Shown: positions 37,493-47,847 of the stretch, in pieces
Layout: each line of letters opens with the position of its first letter
Position numbering within the stretch: the stretch's first letter is position 1
Assembly: GCF_022809095.1 (NCBI RefSeq)
Contig: NZ_JALAZE010000004.1
Location: 159,136 to 223,135, forward strand
Length of the DNA stretch: 64,000 nucleotides
Source: Bacillus kexueae
GTDB lineage: Bacteria; Bacillota; Bacilli; Bacillales; Aeribacillaceae
Direction of reading: 5' to 3'
The notes under the pieces: generated by a model
The model's database searches: none
The model's input: only the letters and a program-made list of their open reading frames with translations
What the model was told of the DNA's origin: nothing
Program-made: the position numbers and the translations under genes

Positions 37493-37729
37493 TTATTTGT
37501 CTTCCGCAACGTAAGGAAGTAAAGCCATTTGACGTGCACGTTTGATGGCTACTGTTAATTTACGTTGGTATTTCGCGCTTGTACCTGTCACACGACGAGG
37601 TAAGATTTTACCGCGCTCAGAGATAAATTTCTTTAATAAATCTACATCTTTGTAGTCGATGTGTGTGATACCGTTAGCTGTGAAGTAACACACTTTACGA
37701 CGTTTACCACGACCTCTACGTCCTGCCAT
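37493..37729 (-). CDS. rpsR: 30S ribosomal protein S18
   Basis: 78 residues: [16 protein letters not shown] and [17 protein letters not shown] are diagnostic. Binds 16S rRNA as a heterodimer with S6. Only one Cys (C14) is kept, so it is not the four-Cys zinc form. Third gene of the rpsF operon. Confidence 0.98.
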   Translation of the reverse strand: MAGRRGRGKRRKVCYFTANGITHIDYKDVDLLKKFISERGKILPRRVTGTSAKYQRKLTVAIKRARQMALLPYVAEDK

Positions 37730-37774
37730 GTCAATTTCCCTCCTTCTTATTGAAAAATAAACCGTTCAATGTTT

Positions 37775-38293
37775 TTAGAATGGTAAGTCATCATCTGAAA
37801 TATCGATTGTTTGTCCATCATTTGCAAACGGATCGTCATCAAAGCTTGTGTGGCCCTGATTTTGATTACGATTTTGATCGAATGAACCGCCACCAAATGG
37901 ATTGGCATTACCACCTTGGTTTCCTCCACCACCATAGAAGTTCTGGTTTCCACCTGATGGATTACCCGCTGCGCCTCTAGGTTCTAAAAACTGAACACTA
38001 TCTGCAACAACTTCTGTAACGTATACACGTCTTCCCGTTTGGTCTTCGTAGCTACGAGATTGTAGACGACCATCCACGCCAGCGAGGCTTCCCTTCTTTA
38101 AGAAGTTTGCTACGTTCTCAGCTGGGCGTCTCCATACAACACAGTTGATGAAGTCTGCTTCACGTTCCCCTTGCTGATTAGTAAATGTTCGGTTAACAGC
38201 AAGTGTAAAAGTCGCAACAGCTACACCACTTGGCGTATAACGAAGTTCAGGATCCTTCGTTAAACGACCCACAAGTACGACACGATTCATCAT
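37775..38293 (-). CDS. ssb: Single-stranded DNA-binding protein
   Basis: 172 residues. OB fold [20 protein letters not shown] with [16 protein letters not shown], a glycine/asparagine-rich linker (about 110-155) and the acidic protein-interaction tip DISDDDLPF. Coats single-stranded DNA and recruits replication and repair factors. Middle gene of rpsF-ssb-rpsR. Confidence 0.98.
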   Translation of the reverse strand: MMNRVVLVGRLTKDPELRYTPSGVAVATFTLAVNRTFTNQQGEREADFINCVVWRRPAENVANFLKKGSLAGVDGRLQSRSYEDQTGRRVYVTEVVADSVQFLEPRGAAGNPSGGNQNFYGGGGNQGGNANPFGGGSFDQNRNQNQGHTSFDDDPFANDGQTIDISDDDLPF

Positions 38294-38361
38294 ATCAGAA
38301 CCACTCCTAAAGCACTTTTAAGATGATTTTACCATCTTATTCCCATTTATATCAAAGCGAA

Positions 38362-38649
38362 TTACTCTTCTTCTTTAACAACGATATGACGTAAGATATC
38401 TTCGTTGATGCGCGCTAAACGGCTGAACTCATCAATCGCTTCGTTGTTAGATGCAACTTTCACGATCATGTAGATACCTTCACGTAAATCATTGATTTCA
38501 TATGCAAGGCGACGCTTGCCCCACTCTTTTACTTCTGCAATCTCCGCGCCATTTTCAGTTAAGATGCCGTTGAAACGCTCAACTAACGCTTTTTTCGCAT
38601 CCTCTTCAATGTTTGGACGGATGATGTACATGATTTCGTATTTTCTCAT
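38362..38649 (-). CDS. rpsF: 30S ribosomal protein S6
   Basis: 95 residues: [13 protein letters not shown], then [19 protein letters not shown] and [11 protein letters not shown]. Partner of S18. First gene of the operon behind a strong promoter and a leader that can hide the ribosome site. Confidence 0.98.
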   Translation of the reverse strand: MRKYEIMYIIRPNIEEDAKKALVERFNGILTENGAEIAEVKEWGKRRLAYEINDLREGIYMIVKVASNNEAIDEFSRLARINEDILRHIVVKEEE

Positions 38650-38652
38650 CCT

Positions 38653-38752
38653 TCTACACCTCCTTTTGGTCTAAACGGCCCACATGGGCAAGGAGTAATT
38701 CTTACAATTACTCACAAGTTTAGATTATAGCAAATACCTAGATATGTTGCAA
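38653..38752 (-). promoter_or_regulatory. rpsF promoter and S6:S18-type leader
   Basis: Promoter TTGCAA (38752-38747), exactly 17 bases, TATAAT (38729-38724). The transcript of about 65 nt before rpsF can form hairpins GAGTAATT/AATTACTC and GCCCATGTGGGC followed by CCGTTT. CTCCTT upstream can pair with the ribosome site AAGGAG, which would hide it. This matches the known S6:S18-binding leader that lets the heterodimer repress its own operon. Confidence 0.72.
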
Positions 38753-38757
38753 CTGCC

Positions 38758-39858
38758 TTATACATTAAAGCGGAAGTGGATTACATCTCCATCTTGTACT
38801 TCATACTCTTTTCCTTCTAGACGAACTTTCCCTGCTTCTTTTGCAGATGTCATTGACCCAGCAGCCACTAAGTCCTCATAAGCCACTGTTTCGGCACGAA
38901 TAAAACCTCGTTCAAAGTCTGAGTGGATGATTCCCGCACATTGAGGAGCTTTCATTCCACGTCTAAATGTCCAAGCACGAACTTCTTGTTCACCCGCTGT
39001 AAAGTATGTTGCAAGACCAAGTAAGCTGTAAGACGCTTTAATTAACTGATCAAGACCTGATTCTTCAATGCCGAGATCTTCTAAAAACATCGCTTTTTCT
39101 TCGCCTTCAAGCTCAGCAATTTCAGATTCGATTTTCGCACAAACGACAATCACTTCTGCCCCTTCATTTTCCGCGTACTCTCTTACTTGCTCAACATACG
39201 GATTATCGGATGGATCTGCAACATCTTCTTCACCAACGTTTGCAACATATAAAACCGGCTTAATCGTTAAAAGATGAAGCTGTTTTACATACTTCATTTG
39301 TTCTTCAGTGAACTCAAGAACACGCGCAGGCTTCTCGCTTTCAAACGTTTCTTTAAGCTTCACTAAAATTTCATGTTCAAACATAGCTTGTTTATCTTTT
39401 TGCTTTGCCATCTTCGCTACACGGTCAATTCGCTTATCAACTGTTTCAAGGTCAGCTAAAATCAACTCTAAGTTAATCGTTTCAATATCTGCGATAGGAT
39501 CAACTTTTCCAGCAACGTGTGTAATATTATCGTCACGGAAACAACGTACTACTTGGCAAATTGCGTCTACTTGACGAATATGAGATAAGAACTTATTTCC
39601 AAGTCCTTCTCCTTTACTTGCCCCTTTTACAATTCCGGCAATATCTGTAAATTCAAATGTCGTCGGAACAGTTTTTTTCGGATTAACTAGCTCCGTAAGC
39701 TTTTGTAAGCGATGGTCCGGAACTTCTACAATTCCTACGTTCGGATCGATCGTACAGAACGGGTAGTTTGCAGATTCGGCTCCCGCTTGCGTAATCGCGT
39801 TAAATAATGTGGACTTTCCTACGTTTGGAAGACCGACAATACCAGCTGTTAATGCCAT
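38758..39858 (-). CDS. ychF: Ribosome-binding ATPase YchF (Obg family)
   Basis: 366 residues from ATG 39858 (MALTAG), which follows GAGGAGTGG. P-loop GLPNVGKSTLFNAIT, NKFLSHIRQVDAI and a C-terminal TGS domain (HSDFERGFIRAE). It prefers ATP through NVGE-type changes in G4 (VANVGEEDV region) and binds ribosomes; it is a stress and ROS-response factor. The longer frame to 39918 lacks a ribosome site. Confidence 0.97.
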   Translation of the reverse strand: MALTAGIVGLPNVGKSTLFNAITQAGAESANYPFCTIDPNVGIVEVPDHRLQKLTELVNPKKTVPTTFEFTDIAGIVKGASKGEGLGNKFLSHIRQVDAICQVVRCFRDDNITHVAGKVDPIADIETINLELILADLETVDKRIDRVAKMAKQKDKQAMFEHEILVKLKETFESEKPARVLEFTEEQMKYVKQLHLLTIKPVLYVANVGEEDVADPSDNPYVEQVREYAENEGAEVIVVCAKIESEIAELEGEEKAMFLEDLGIEESGLDQLIKASYSLLGLATYFTAGEQEVRAWTFRRGMKAPQCAGIIHSDFERGFIRAETVAYEDLVAAGSMTSAKEAGKVRLEGKEYEVQDGDVIHFRFNV

Positions 39859-39978
39859 CTTTTCCACTCCTCTTTTATCGAAATCAGCTCCAGTAAACAA
39901 AGCCGAGATTAAATACATACAATCTTCAACAATTATAGTTTTGAACCATTAAATTGACAAGTTAGGCATAACAAATAG

Positions 39979-40012
39979 AAAACTGCTAGGAAACGGTTCT
40001 CCCTAGCAGCTT
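39979..40012 (-). terminator. Terminator of the DUF951 gene
   Basis: Minus strand AGCTGCTAGG, loop, CCTAGCAGTT, TTC. Follows the stop directly. Confidence 0.75.
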
Positions 40013-40015
40013 TGA

Positions 40016-40210
40016 TTAAGAACTCTTTTCTAATACTTTTTTTAATTTACGAGCGAATTCTCGACGAGGCATTAAGACACTATGTCCACAGCCTTCACAC
40101 TTTATACGAATGTCCATCCCCATCCGTATAATTTTCCAACGATTTTCCCCACAAGGATGAGGTTTTTTCATTTCAACGACATCGTTAAGTTCAAATTCTT
40201 TATCTACCAT
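40016..40210 (-). CDS. yyzM: DUF951 small protein (YyzM-like)
   Basis: 64 residues with VEMKKPHPCGENRWKIIRMG and KCEGCGHSVLMPRREFARKL; CxxC and CG pairs suggest a metal or nucleic-acid binding zinc ribbon/SH3-like fold. Conserved between ychF and yyaC/parB in Bacillus (yyzM). Function unknown. Confidence 0.88.
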   Translation of the reverse strand: MVDKEFELNDVVEMKKPHPCGENRWKIIRMGMDIRIKCEGCGHSVLMPRREFARKLKKVLEKSS

Positions 40211-40298
40211 TTCTGAGAAATTCCTCCTTCCTTGTATCTATCTATAAATGGAATCCATGATTATGTTTTTCTTTCACACTTCCCATTTTACCAACTTT

Positions 40299-41318
40299 TC
40301 AATCCCATTTGTACCTGTTCGTAATCGGAAATAGCAAGATGGCAACAACTAAATACAAATTAATTAACGCGTAAATAGGGTACAGGATCGAAACAAGCGT
40401 TGCAAAGCCGAATTTCGTAAAGGGAATCATACAAATGACGAACACGAAGGCGAGACTCCACAAAGGGACCCGTAACGTTTTTTTAAATCGTGTTGCCAGT
40501 CCGAATACACCAGAAGCCGCTGTTGTATAAATTGCCATCCAAAGCATAAAAGACATAGCGAGAAACATGATAAAGGGAGAGTCGTCCAAAATTAAAAAAA
40601 GCGGAATATCAATTTGCCGTACTTTGTCTGCTAATTGCGTTAGCGTTTCGTTATATAAATACGAAATTCCTCCTAAAACGAGCCCACTCCCAATGCTAGC
40701 AATCTTCGCTTCTTTTAATCCGTTAATTTCTTTTCCAACTGCTGATAAAACCGCAACAACTGATAGGATATTTAACGAGGTAAATGTGAATGCGGCTGGC
40801 CAATTATACTGTTTATGCCAATTAAACGTCCAAACATGCGCATGCTCCGAATGATAATGGCCAAGTGCATATACAAGTCCAATTAGTAGCAAAGGGATTA
40901 AGAAGGTATTTAAAGAAAGAAGACCTTTCACATCCCAGAAAAAAAGCAATACAAGTAACAAACAAAAAATGGCTACCCCTCCCCAATAAGGGACAGATAA
41001 TGCCTTTAACGTTGCACCCCCACCAGCAATCATGACAACCGTTGTTGTAAAAAGGTATAATACAATTAACACATCATATATCCTCGATAATTTTGTTCCA
41101 ATGAGCCGCTCCAATACGGGAAAGAAATGCTCTGACTTTTCTTCATAACTTATTTTCATAATGACATAGCATGAGATGATAAAGAAGATGGTGAATAGTA
41201 TAATAGCCAGTCCACTTTCAAACCCAAAAAACTGCCACAACTCTTGTCCTGATGCATATCCTGCCCCAATAACCGTTCCTAAGATTAAATACATCCATTT
41301 TAAGCCCGCTTTCCACAT
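40299..41318 (-). CDS. YkvI-family membrane protein
   Basis: 339 residues, about ten membrane helices, beginning WMYLILGTVIGAGYASGQEL, the unwound TM1 motif of APC/LeuT-like carriers. A likely amino acid or small-solute transporter of the YkvI/YhdG-like type; substrate unknown. It lies between yyzM and the divergent yyaC gene, a place not occupied in B. subtilis by a gene I recall. Confidence 0.82.
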   Translation of the reverse strand: MWKAGLKWMYLILGTVIGAGYASGQELWQFFGFESGLAIILFTIFFIISCYVIMKISYEEKSEHFFPVLERLIGTKLSRIYDVLIVLYLFTTTVVMIAGGGATLKALSVPYWGGVAIFCLLLVLLFFWDVKGLLSLNTFLIPLLLIGLVYALGHYHSEHAHVWTFNWHKQYNWPAAFTFTSLNILSVVAVLSAVGKEINGLKEAKIASIGSGLVLGGISYLYNETLTQLADKVRQIDIPLFLILDDSPFIMFLAMSFMLWMAIYTTAASGVFGLATRFKKTLRVPLWSLAFVFVICMIPFTKFGFATLVSILYPIYALINLYLVVAILLFPITNRYKWD

Positions 41319-41346
41319 TCCTTTTCACCTCAACCTGAGATTCACA

Positions 41347-41376
41347 TGTATAGAATTTTTCATTCTTCCGTATACT
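41347..41376 (+). promoter_or_regulatory. Possible sporulation-sigma promoter of yyaC
   Basis: TGTATA (41347-41352), 16 bases, CGTATACT (41369-41376) resembles forespore sigma-F/G promoters (GYATA / CATACTA-like). Fits a spore gene. Uncertain. Confidence 0.35.
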
Positions 41377-41405
41377 GTTACTACTATGAAGAGGGAGTGA
41401 ATTCT

Positions 41406-42038
41406 ATGAATCTAAAGCCGAGCTTTTTTTCTTCCCCAGAACAAGACACACATCGCATCTTCTATGAAAATGAAGAGGCTGTTTATCAAATAAGCAGTCA
41501 AGTTTTTCGACTCCTACCGACATTATCTCTTACACCCATTGTTGTTTTATGTATTGGTACGGACCGTTCAACCGGTGATTCCCTTGGCCCATTAATTGGC
41601 ACAAAAATTCAGCAACATACTGTAGAAAATCTGCATGTGTATGGCACATTAAAGGATCCGGTTCATGCTGTTAATTTAGAAGAAAAGATTGCACTTATAA
41701 AGAAGGAACATCGGAACCCGTTTATTATTGCCATTGACGCCTGTTTAGGAAGGTTTAAAAACGTCGGGTCCATTCAAGTAGCCTCTGGTCCTGTAAAACC
41801 TGGAGCGGGAGTTAACAAAGTGTTGCCCGAGGTTGGGGATATGCATATAACAGGAATTGTAAATGTTAGTGGATTTATGGAATTTTTTGTCTTACAAAAT
41901 ACTCGACTTCACTTAGTTATGAGCATGGCAGAAGTCATTTCTGAGAGCTTGCTAACCGTTTCGCAATTGATTGAGACTAATAAACGTCTTCGGAAAACGG
42001 ACACATTTCACCCTAATACAAAGCTTTCAAACACATAA
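41406..42038 (+). CDS. yyaC: YyaC, GPR-like spore protease family protein
   Basis: 210 residues. Core VVLCIGTDRSTGDSLGPLIG and IIAIDACLGRFKNVGSIQVA are typical of the YyaC family, related to the germination protease GPR. The start ATG at 41406 follows GGGAGTG. It is the only rightward gene in the long leftward block near oriC, as in B. subtilis. Thought to be sporulation-specific; biochemical role not established. Confidence 0.92.
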   Translation: MNLKPSFFSSPEQDTHRIFYENEEAVYQISSQVFRLLPTLSLTPIVVLCIGTDRSTGDSLGPLIGTKIQQHTVENLHVYGTLKDPVHAVNLEEKIALIKKEHRNPFIIAIDACLGRFKNVGSIQVASGPVKPGAGVNKVLPEVGDMHITGIVNVSGFMEFFVLQNTRLHLVMSMAEVISESLLTVSQLIETNKRLRKTDTFHPNTKLSNT

Positions 42039-42151
42039 AATTGAAAGATTAGAAGCCATGGTGAGAGCAGCATACAACTGTTACTAGGAGTAAGATAAAA
42101 GAAACTTGTACAAATCGCAAGTTTGCTAGACACGCATAAATACGTTTCCTA

Positions 42152-42188
42152 AACAAAAAAAAGACCATCACTTAGCAGGATGGTTTAG
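42152..42188 (-). terminator. soj-spo0J terminator
   Basis: Minus strand AAACCATC, 9-base loop, GATGGTC, TTTTTTTTG, overlapping the spo0J stop. Confidence 0.85.
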
Positions 42189-43042
42189 GAGGAGATATGG
42201 ATATCGAGTAACTCTAAAATTCGTTCTAAGTCATCCTTAGAGAAGAATTCGATTTCGATTTTTCCTTTTTTCTTTTGTTGTTTGATTACTACAGGCGTTC
42301 CTAGTTTTTCTCTTAATACGGATTCACGTTCTTGAATGAATACGTCTTTCTTTTCCTTCTTCGGCGCATTTGTTTCACGTGAAACATGTTCATTTAATTG
42401 TTGAACAAGCTGTTCTACTTGTCGAACGTTCAATTGTTCTTTTACGATTTTTTCAGCAAGTGGCTTCATTTTTTCTTTCTTTTTCAATCCAAGTAAGGCT
42501 CGACCATGTCCCATCGATAATTTATTCTCTGAAATTAAATCTTGGATAACAATCGGTAGCGTCAAAAGCCTCATGAGGTTTGCGATGTGTGGTCGACTTT
42601 TCCCGAGTCGCTTCGCCAATTCTTCTTGTGTGATATGCAAATGTTCGATTAAAGATTGATAGGCTTGCGCTTCTTCAATCGGAGATAAATCTTCACGTTG
42701 TAAGTTTTCTAAAACAGCAAGTTCCATCATTTGTTGGTCGGATAGGTCTCTTACAACAGCTGGAATAGCTGTTAAACCTGCTTCTTTAGCAGCTCGGAAG
42801 CGTCGCTCTCCAACGACAATCTCATACCCTTTAATACTTTTTCGAACAATAATTGGTTGAAGGATGCCATGTTCCATGATAGATTCTTTTAACTCACGAA
42901 TCGCGCTCTCGTCAAATGTTTTTCGAGGTTGATAAGGATTCGGACGTAAATCTTTCAGCGAGATTTCTTGAACCGTTTCTTCCTGATCGGACTCCATATT
43001 GGTAAACAGTGCATTAATTCCTTTTCCCAAGCCTTTAGCCAT
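42185..43042 (-). CDS. spo0J: Spo0J / ParB, parS-binding partition CTPase
   Basis: 285 residues. N-terminal GKGINALF, the CTP-binding VGERRFRAAK, a helix-turn-helix (EELAKRLGKSRPHIANLMRL) and a C-terminal dimer domain. It loads at parS as a clamp and recruits SMC; with Soj it affects segregation and sporulation. Carries a perfect parS inside. Start overlaps the soj stop by 8 bases. Confidence 0.97.
   Translation of the reverse strand: MAKGLGKGINALFTNMESDQEETVQEISLKDLRPNPYQPRKTFDESAIRELKESIMEHGILQPIIVRKSIKGYEIVVGERRFRAAKEAGLTAIPAVVRDLSDQQMMELAVLENLQREDLSPIEEAQAYQSLIEHLHITQEELAKRLGKSRPHIANLMRLLTLPIVIQDLISENKLSMGHGRALLGLKKKEKMKPLAEKIVKEQLNVRQVEQLVQQLNEHVSRETNAPKKEKKDVFIQERESVLREKLGTPVVIKQQKKKGKIEIEFFSKDDLERILELLDIHISS
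42371..42386. promoter_or_regulatory. Perfect parS site inside spo0J
   Basis: TGTTTCACGTGAAACA is an exact parS consensus palindrome, located within spo0J as in B. subtilis. Confidence 0.95.
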
Positions 43043-43799
43043 TGATTGTCACCACTTCCTTCGCTAGTTCTAAGTAAACTTCAGCACCTCGTGATCTTAC
43101 ATCATATAGGATAATAGGTTGTCCATGACTTGGGGCTTCACTTAAACGAATATTACGAGGAATAATCGTTTGATACACTTTGTCTTGAAAATATTTTTTC
43201 ACTTCGTCAATTACTTGAATTCCAAGGTTCGTACGGGCATCTAACATCGTTAAAAGAACCCCTTCAATCATCAAGTCAGCGTTTAAATGCTTTTGAACTA
43301 ACCGAATTGTATTTAATAATTGACTAAGCCCTTCTAACGCATAGTATTCACATTGAACTGGAATCAGGACAGAGTCAGAAGCCGTTAAGGCGTTAATGGT
43401 TAGCAGCCCCAGTGAAGGAGGACAGTCAATAATAATATAATCGTACTGATCCTTTACCGTTTCAAGAGCTCGCTTTAACCGAACCTCTCGTGAAATGGTC
43501 GGAACAAGCTCAATTTCAGCACCTGCTAGCTGAATGGTTGCAGGAATGATGTCAAGTTGCTCGATTTGTGTCGGTTTTATTACTTCTTTAACGTCTGTGT
43601 CCTCAACAATCATGTCGTATATACATTGATCGACATCGGCTTTATCTATGCCCACACCGCTCGTTGCATTCCCCTGCGGATCAATGTCGACAAGCAAGAC
43701 TCTTTTCCCAATATGCGCTAAGCATGCGCCCAGATTAACAGAGGTGGTTGTTTTTCCAACTCCCCCTTTTTGGTTCGCTACGGAAATAATTCTCCCCAC
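43035..43799 (-). CDS. soj: Soj / ParA, partition ATPase
   Basis: 254 residues. Deviant Walker A QKGGVGKTTTSVNLGA and Walker B YIIIDCPPSLGLL. DNA-binding ATPase that regulates DnaA and works with Spo0J. Full length. First gene of soj-spo0J. Confidence 0.98.
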   Translation of the reverse strand: MGRIISVANQKGGVGKTTTSVNLGACLAHIGKRVLLVDIDPQGNATSGVGIDKADVDQCIYDMIVEDTDVKEVIKPTQIEQLDIIPATIQLAGAEIELVPTISREVRLKRALETVKDQYDYIIIDCPPSLGLLTINALTASDSVLIPVQCEYYALEGLSQLLNTIRLVQKHLNADLMIEGVLLTMLDARTNLGIQVIDEVKKYFQDKVYQTIIPRNIRLSEAPSHGQPIILYDVRSRGAEVYLELAKEVVTING

Positions 43800-43998
43800 G
43801 GTGTCACCTGCTTTCCACTACTTCAGAATGTTTCATTGCATTTATTTTATCATGAAAAGAGCGGAATGTTATGATTTCTTCTTTTCGTTTTCATAGAATT
43901 TCATAATTTCAGGAAAAGAGTGTTCGTTTATACATAACATATACCCGGCAATTAAGAAGGGAGGCAGGGACGTCCCTTTATATCACTCTATTAACGCA

Positions 43999-44028
43999 AA
44001 AAACTCTTCACTTTGTGTGAAGAGTTTT
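43999..44028 (-). terminator. noc terminator
   Basis: AAACTCTTCAC/GTGAAGAGTTT with a tight loop, TTTTTT, overlapping the noc stop. Confidence 0.85.
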
Positions 44029-44878
44029 ATTTCGGTATTTTTATAGTGAATTGAATATAATCATCAAATTCTTCTTCTTCAGAATCGATTTTAACACCGG
44101 TTTCTTCTACCATCGACAGCGACTGACGTATCGTGTTCATCGCAATTCTTGTGTCTCGGCTGAATGCTTTGCGCTTCGGCTTCGGCTTTGGACGCTCTTT
44201 TTCTAGCATTTTGACGACGCGGTCTTCCGTTTGCTTAACATTCAGTTGCTTCTCCAAAATTTCATGAAGCAATTTAATTTGTAATTCTTCGTTTTTGAGC
44301 GGAATTAATGCACGTGCATGTCTCTCTGTTATTTGTTTTCTTAAAAGTGATTCCTGCACTTCCTGTGGAAGCTTTAAAAGGCGTAACTTGTTGGCAATGG
44401 TAGACTGTCCCTTCCCTAGACGTTGAGCAAGCGCTTCTTGTGTTAGTTGGTGCAGCTCTAATAATTTAGCATATGCAACCGCTTCCTCAATGGCGGATAG
44501 TTCTTCCCTTTGCAAGTTCTCAATGAGAGCAACAGATGCTGTTTCGGTATCATTAAAATCTTTAATAATAGCTGGAATTTCTTCCCAACCTAACGATTGA
44601 ACGGCTCTCCATCTTCTTTCCCCGGCAATAATTTCATATTGATTGTCCATTTTCCGAACGACAATTGGTTGTATAATTCCGTGCGTTTGAATTGTTTGGG
44701 CTAACTCTTGTATTTTTTCATCAACAAATATTGTGCGCGGTTGATAACGGTTCGGAATAATTTGTTGAACAGGAATTTTATGTACTTCTTCTTTCCCGCT
44801 ATCATCAATTTGTTCTTCTACACGTTCCGCCACATCTTTTTCTCCAAACCCGAAAAGACGAGAAAAAGGATGCTTCAT
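44027..44878 (-). CDS. noc: Noc, nucleoid occlusion protein
   Basis: 283 residues, ParB paralogue. Amphipathic N-terminus ([14 protein letters not shown]), which binds membrane, then the CTP site [10 protein letters not shown] and a helix-turn-helix ([20 protein letters not shown]). It binds NBS sites and blocks FtsZ assembly over the chromosome. Adjacent to rsmG as in Bacillus. No NBS was recognised in the window by eye. Confidence 0.96.
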   Translation of the reverse strand: MKHPFSRLFGFGEKDVAERVEEQIDDSGKEEVHKIPVQQIIPNRYQPRTIFVDEKIQELAQTIQTHGIIQPIVVRKMDNQYEIIAGERRWRAVQSLGWEEIPAIIKDFNDTETASVALIENLQREELSAIEEAVAYAKLLELHQLTQEALAQRLGKGQSTIANKLRLLKLPQEVQESLLRKQITERHARALIPLKNEELQIKLLHEILEKQLNVKQTEDRVVKMLEKERPKPKPKRKAFSRDTRIAMNTIRQSLSMVEETGVKIDSEEEEFDDYIQFTIKIPK

Positions 44879-44997
44879 ATGCTGACACCACCTTTAGAGA
44901 CTACCACCTATTTATTTCTTTTTTCTTAGACGATTTTCCTGCTTATTCATGACAAACTGCTTAAAACGCACTAGATTTCTTAATTCAAAAAAAACCT

Positions 44998-45714
44998 TTA
45001 TTCTAATGGCATTTTGTTCGGAGTACCAGGTTTACGAGGGTATTTCTTTGGAGTAGGTCGATCCTTTCGGATGACAATAATATTTCGCTCACTTTCCTCA
45101 ATTGGCAAGCTAAAATTATTCATTTCCTCCAAAGTTCCCCCAAGGGTTTTCACCGCTTTTTGCGCCTTTTCAAGTTCTTCTTCAGCCGATGAGGCCTTTA
45201 ACGCAAGAAAATGCCCCTCTACTTTGACAAGAGGTAAACAAAGTTCACTTAATACAGATAACCGAGCAACAGCACGAGCTGTTACAAGATCAAATGATTC
45301 GCGGAACTCTTTGTTTTTCCCGAATGTCTCAGCGCGATCATGATAAAACGCTACATTCGTCAATTTCAATTCCGAAGCAAGATGCTCAAGAAATGTGATA
45401 CGTTTTTTTAACGAATCAACAATTGAAATGTGCAAATGTGGAAAGCAAATTTTTAAAGGGATACTCGGAAATCCAGCACCCGCACCCACATCACAGATTG
45501 ATAACGGCTTTGAAAAATCATAGTAAAAAGCAGCTGAAATCGAGTCGTAGAAATGCTTTAAATACACTTCTTTCTTCTCAGTAATTGATGTGAGGTTCAT
45601 TTTTTCGTTCCATTCAACTAATAGCTCATAATATCGCTCGAATTGTTGCAGTTGTTCATTCGACAACGAAATTCCTTTTTGATCAAGTTGTTGTTGAAAT
45701 TGTGAAATATCCAT
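44998..45714 (-). CDS. rsmG: 16S rRNA (guanine527-N7)-methyltransferase RsmG
   Basis: 238 residues. Rossmann SAM site [19 protein letters not shown] and the family's LVTARAVA motif. Modifies G527 in the 530 loop; loss gives low-level streptomycin resistance. In most Bacillus the gene is packed against mnmG; here repeat R3 (about 180 bases) sits between. Confidence 0.97.
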   Translation of the reverse strand: MDISQFQQQLDQKGISLSNEQLQQFERYYELLVEWNEKMNLTSITEKKEVYLKHFYDSISAAFYYDFSKPLSICDVGAGAGFPSIPLKICFPHLHISIVDSLKKRITFLEHLASELKLTNVAFYHDRAETFGKNKEFRESFDLVTARAVARLSVLSELCLPLVKVEGHFLALKASSAEEELEKAQKAVKTLGGTLEEMNNFSLPIEESERNIIVIRKDRPTPKKYPRKPGTPNKMPLE

Positions 45715-45744
45715 TTTTTACACTTCCAATTATTTTTTAATATC

Positions 45745-45926
45745 GGGGCTGTCTATAAAGTACAGCCCCTTCTTTGGCGTGAATTAAATTCGGTTGATTT
45801 CATCCTGTGGCGGACGCTTTCAACAGGCACGGCCTGTCTCATTTCGGCTCTTCGTTTCTAGCGGGCGTCGCCGCCACCATCCTATCGTTAAAACCAAATA
45901 GAAGCAATGCTAGATTCAGACAGCTC
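45745..45926. repeat. MITE-like repeat, copy R3, between mnmG and rsmG
   Basis: Begins GGGGCTGTCT, ends AGACAGCTC, i.e. short inverted termini. Core GTGGCGGACGCTTTCAACAG, GGCACGGCCTGTCT and GTCGCCGCCACC, with AAAACCAAATAG near the end as in R2. The start includes hairpin GGGGCTGT/ACAGCCCC (45745-45769), which may act as terminator between mnmG and rsmG. Confidence 0.75.
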
Positions 45927-45942
45927 TGATTATCGGGTTCAT

Positions 45943-47832
45943 TTATTCGTTTGAGACACGTGCTATTCGCCCTTGTTCTAAATAGACAAGTAAGATGGAA
46001 ATGTCAGCTGGGTTAACTCCTGAAATACGTGACGCTTGGGCAACTGAAAGCGGACGAACTTCTTTTAATTTTTGACGAGCTTCTGTAGCTAAGCCAGTAA
46101 TTGCATCGTAATCAATGTTATCTGGAATCTTTTTATTTTCCATCCGTTTTAACTTATCTACTTGCTGAAGGGATTTTTCAATATATCCTTCATACTTAAT
46201 TTGAATTTCAACTTGTTCTTCCACATCTGGTGCTAACGCTTCTTCTGTAGGCGCAAGCATTTTGATATGATCATAATTCATTTCAGGTCGTTTTAATAGG
46301 TCGAACGCTCTGACGCCATCTTTTAGTTCGCTACCGCCAGCGTTCTTGATTAATTCTTGCACCTCTTTTGAAGGTTTGATAATGATGGAGTAGAGACGTT
46401 TCTTTTCTTTTTCAATCGCTTCTTTCTTCGCCTCAAATCTTTCGTATCGTTCTTTTGAAATTAGGCCAATTTCATACCCAATGTCTGTTAAGCGTAAATC
46501 GGCATTGTCATGGCGTAATAAAAGACGATATTCAGCTCGTGAAGTGAGTAAGCGATACGGTTCATTCGTTCCTTTTGTTACAAGGTCATCAATTAATACG
46601 CCAATATAAGCGTCAGAACGACTTAAAATAACCTCTTCTTTATCAAGCGCTTTTCTCGCTGCGTTAATACCTGCCATCAACCCTTGACCCGCCGCTTCTT
46701 CATATCCTGAAGTACCGTTAATTTGACCAGCGGTATATAAGTTCTTCACTTTCTTCGTTTCCAGCGTAGGCCATAATTGAGTTGGGACAATCGCATCATA
46801 TTCAATCGCATATCCCGCACGCATTAACTGCGCCTTTTCTAATCCAGGAATTGTTGCAAGCATACGTCGTTGAACATCTTCTGGTAAGCTTGTCGATAAG
46901 CCCTGCACATAAACCTCTTCTGTGTTGCGCCCTTCTGGTTCTAAGAAGATTTGGTGTCGCGGCTTATCATGGAAACGGACTACTTTATCCTCAATAGATG
47001 GACAATAACGCGGGCCAGTTCCTTTAATCATTCCTGAATACATCGGGGAGCGATGTAAGTTTTCATCAATAATTTGATGTGTTTCTTCACTTGTATACGT
47101 TAACCAGCACGGAAGCTGATCGGTAATGTACTTCGTTGTTTCGTATGAAAAGGCGCGAGGTGTCTCATCGCCCGGTTGAATTTCCGTTTTGCTGTAGTCA
47201 ATCGTTTGACTATTAACGCGTGGAGGAGTTCCAGTTTTAAAGCGAACGAGATCAAATCCAAGTTCTTGTAGATGTTCAGATAATTTAATGGATGGCTGCT
47301 GATTATTCGGTCCACTTGAGTAAGATAAGTCTCCGAGTATAATCTTTCCACGAAGGAACGTTCCAGTCGTTAACACCACTGTTTTCGCGCGATATACCGC
47401 ACCTGTTTGTGTTACAACTCCTTTACATACTCCATCCTCTACAATAAGACGATCAACCATTCCTTGTAAGAGTGTGAGATTCGGCTCACTTTCTAACGTC
47501 TTTTTCATTTCATGTTGGTACAGGAATTTGTCCGCTTGAGCACGTAGAGCACGAACCGCAGGACCTTTTCCTGTGTTTAACATACGCATTTGAATATGTG
47601 TTTTATCAATATTTTTCCCCATCTCACCGCCAAGAGCATCTATTTCCCGTACAACAATCCCCTTGGCAGGTCCACCTACTGACGGGTTACATGGCATAAA
47701 TGCAACCATGTCCAGGTTAATCGTAATGACTAACGTTTTCGCTCCCATACGAGCTGCCGCAAGACCAGCCTCACATCCCGCATGTCCGGCACCGACAACA
47801 ATCGTATCAAACGAGCCTGCTTCGTATCCCAT
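45943..47832 (-). CDS. mnmG: tRNA uridine-5-carboxymethylaminomethyl modification enzyme MnmG
   Basis: 629 residues (gidA). FAD motif [30 protein letters not shown] and [12 protein letters not shown]. With MnmE it makes the cmnm5 group at wobble U34. The ATG at 47832 lies 8 bases from AAAGGAGG; a TTG two codons earlier is the alternative. 15 bases from the mnmE stop. Confidence 0.98.
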   Translation of the reverse strand: MGYEAGSFDTIVVGAGHAGCEAGLAAARMGAKTLVITINLDMVAFMPCNPSVGGPAKGIVVREIDALGGEMGKNIDKTHIQMRMLNTGKGPAVRALRAQADKFLYQHEMKKTLESEPNLTLLQGMVDRLIVEDGVCKGVVTQTGAVYRAKTVVLTTGTFLRGKIILGDLSYSSGPNNQQPSIKLSEHLQELGFDLVRFKTGTPPRVNSQTIDYSKTEIQPGDETPRAFSYETTKYITDQLPCWLTYTSEETHQIIDENLHRSPMYSGMIKGTGPRYCPSIEDKVVRFHDKPRHQIFLEPEGRNTEEVYVQGLSTSLPEDVQRRMLATIPGLEKAQLMRAGYAIEYDAIVPTQLWPTLETKKVKNLYTAGQINGTSGYEEAAGQGLMAGINAARKALDKEEVILSRSDAYIGVLIDDLVTKGTNEPYRLLTSRAEYRLLLRHDNADLRLTDIGYEIGLISKERYERFEAKKEAIEKEKKRLYSIIIKPSKEVQELIKNAGGSELKDGVRAFDLLKRPEMNYDHIKMLAPTEEALAPDVEEQVEIQIKYEGYIEKSLQQVDKLKRMENKKIPDNIDYDAITGLATEARQKLKEVRPLSVAQASRISGVNPADISILLVYLEQGRIARVSNE

Positions 47833-47847
47833 TTTCAAACCCTCCTT

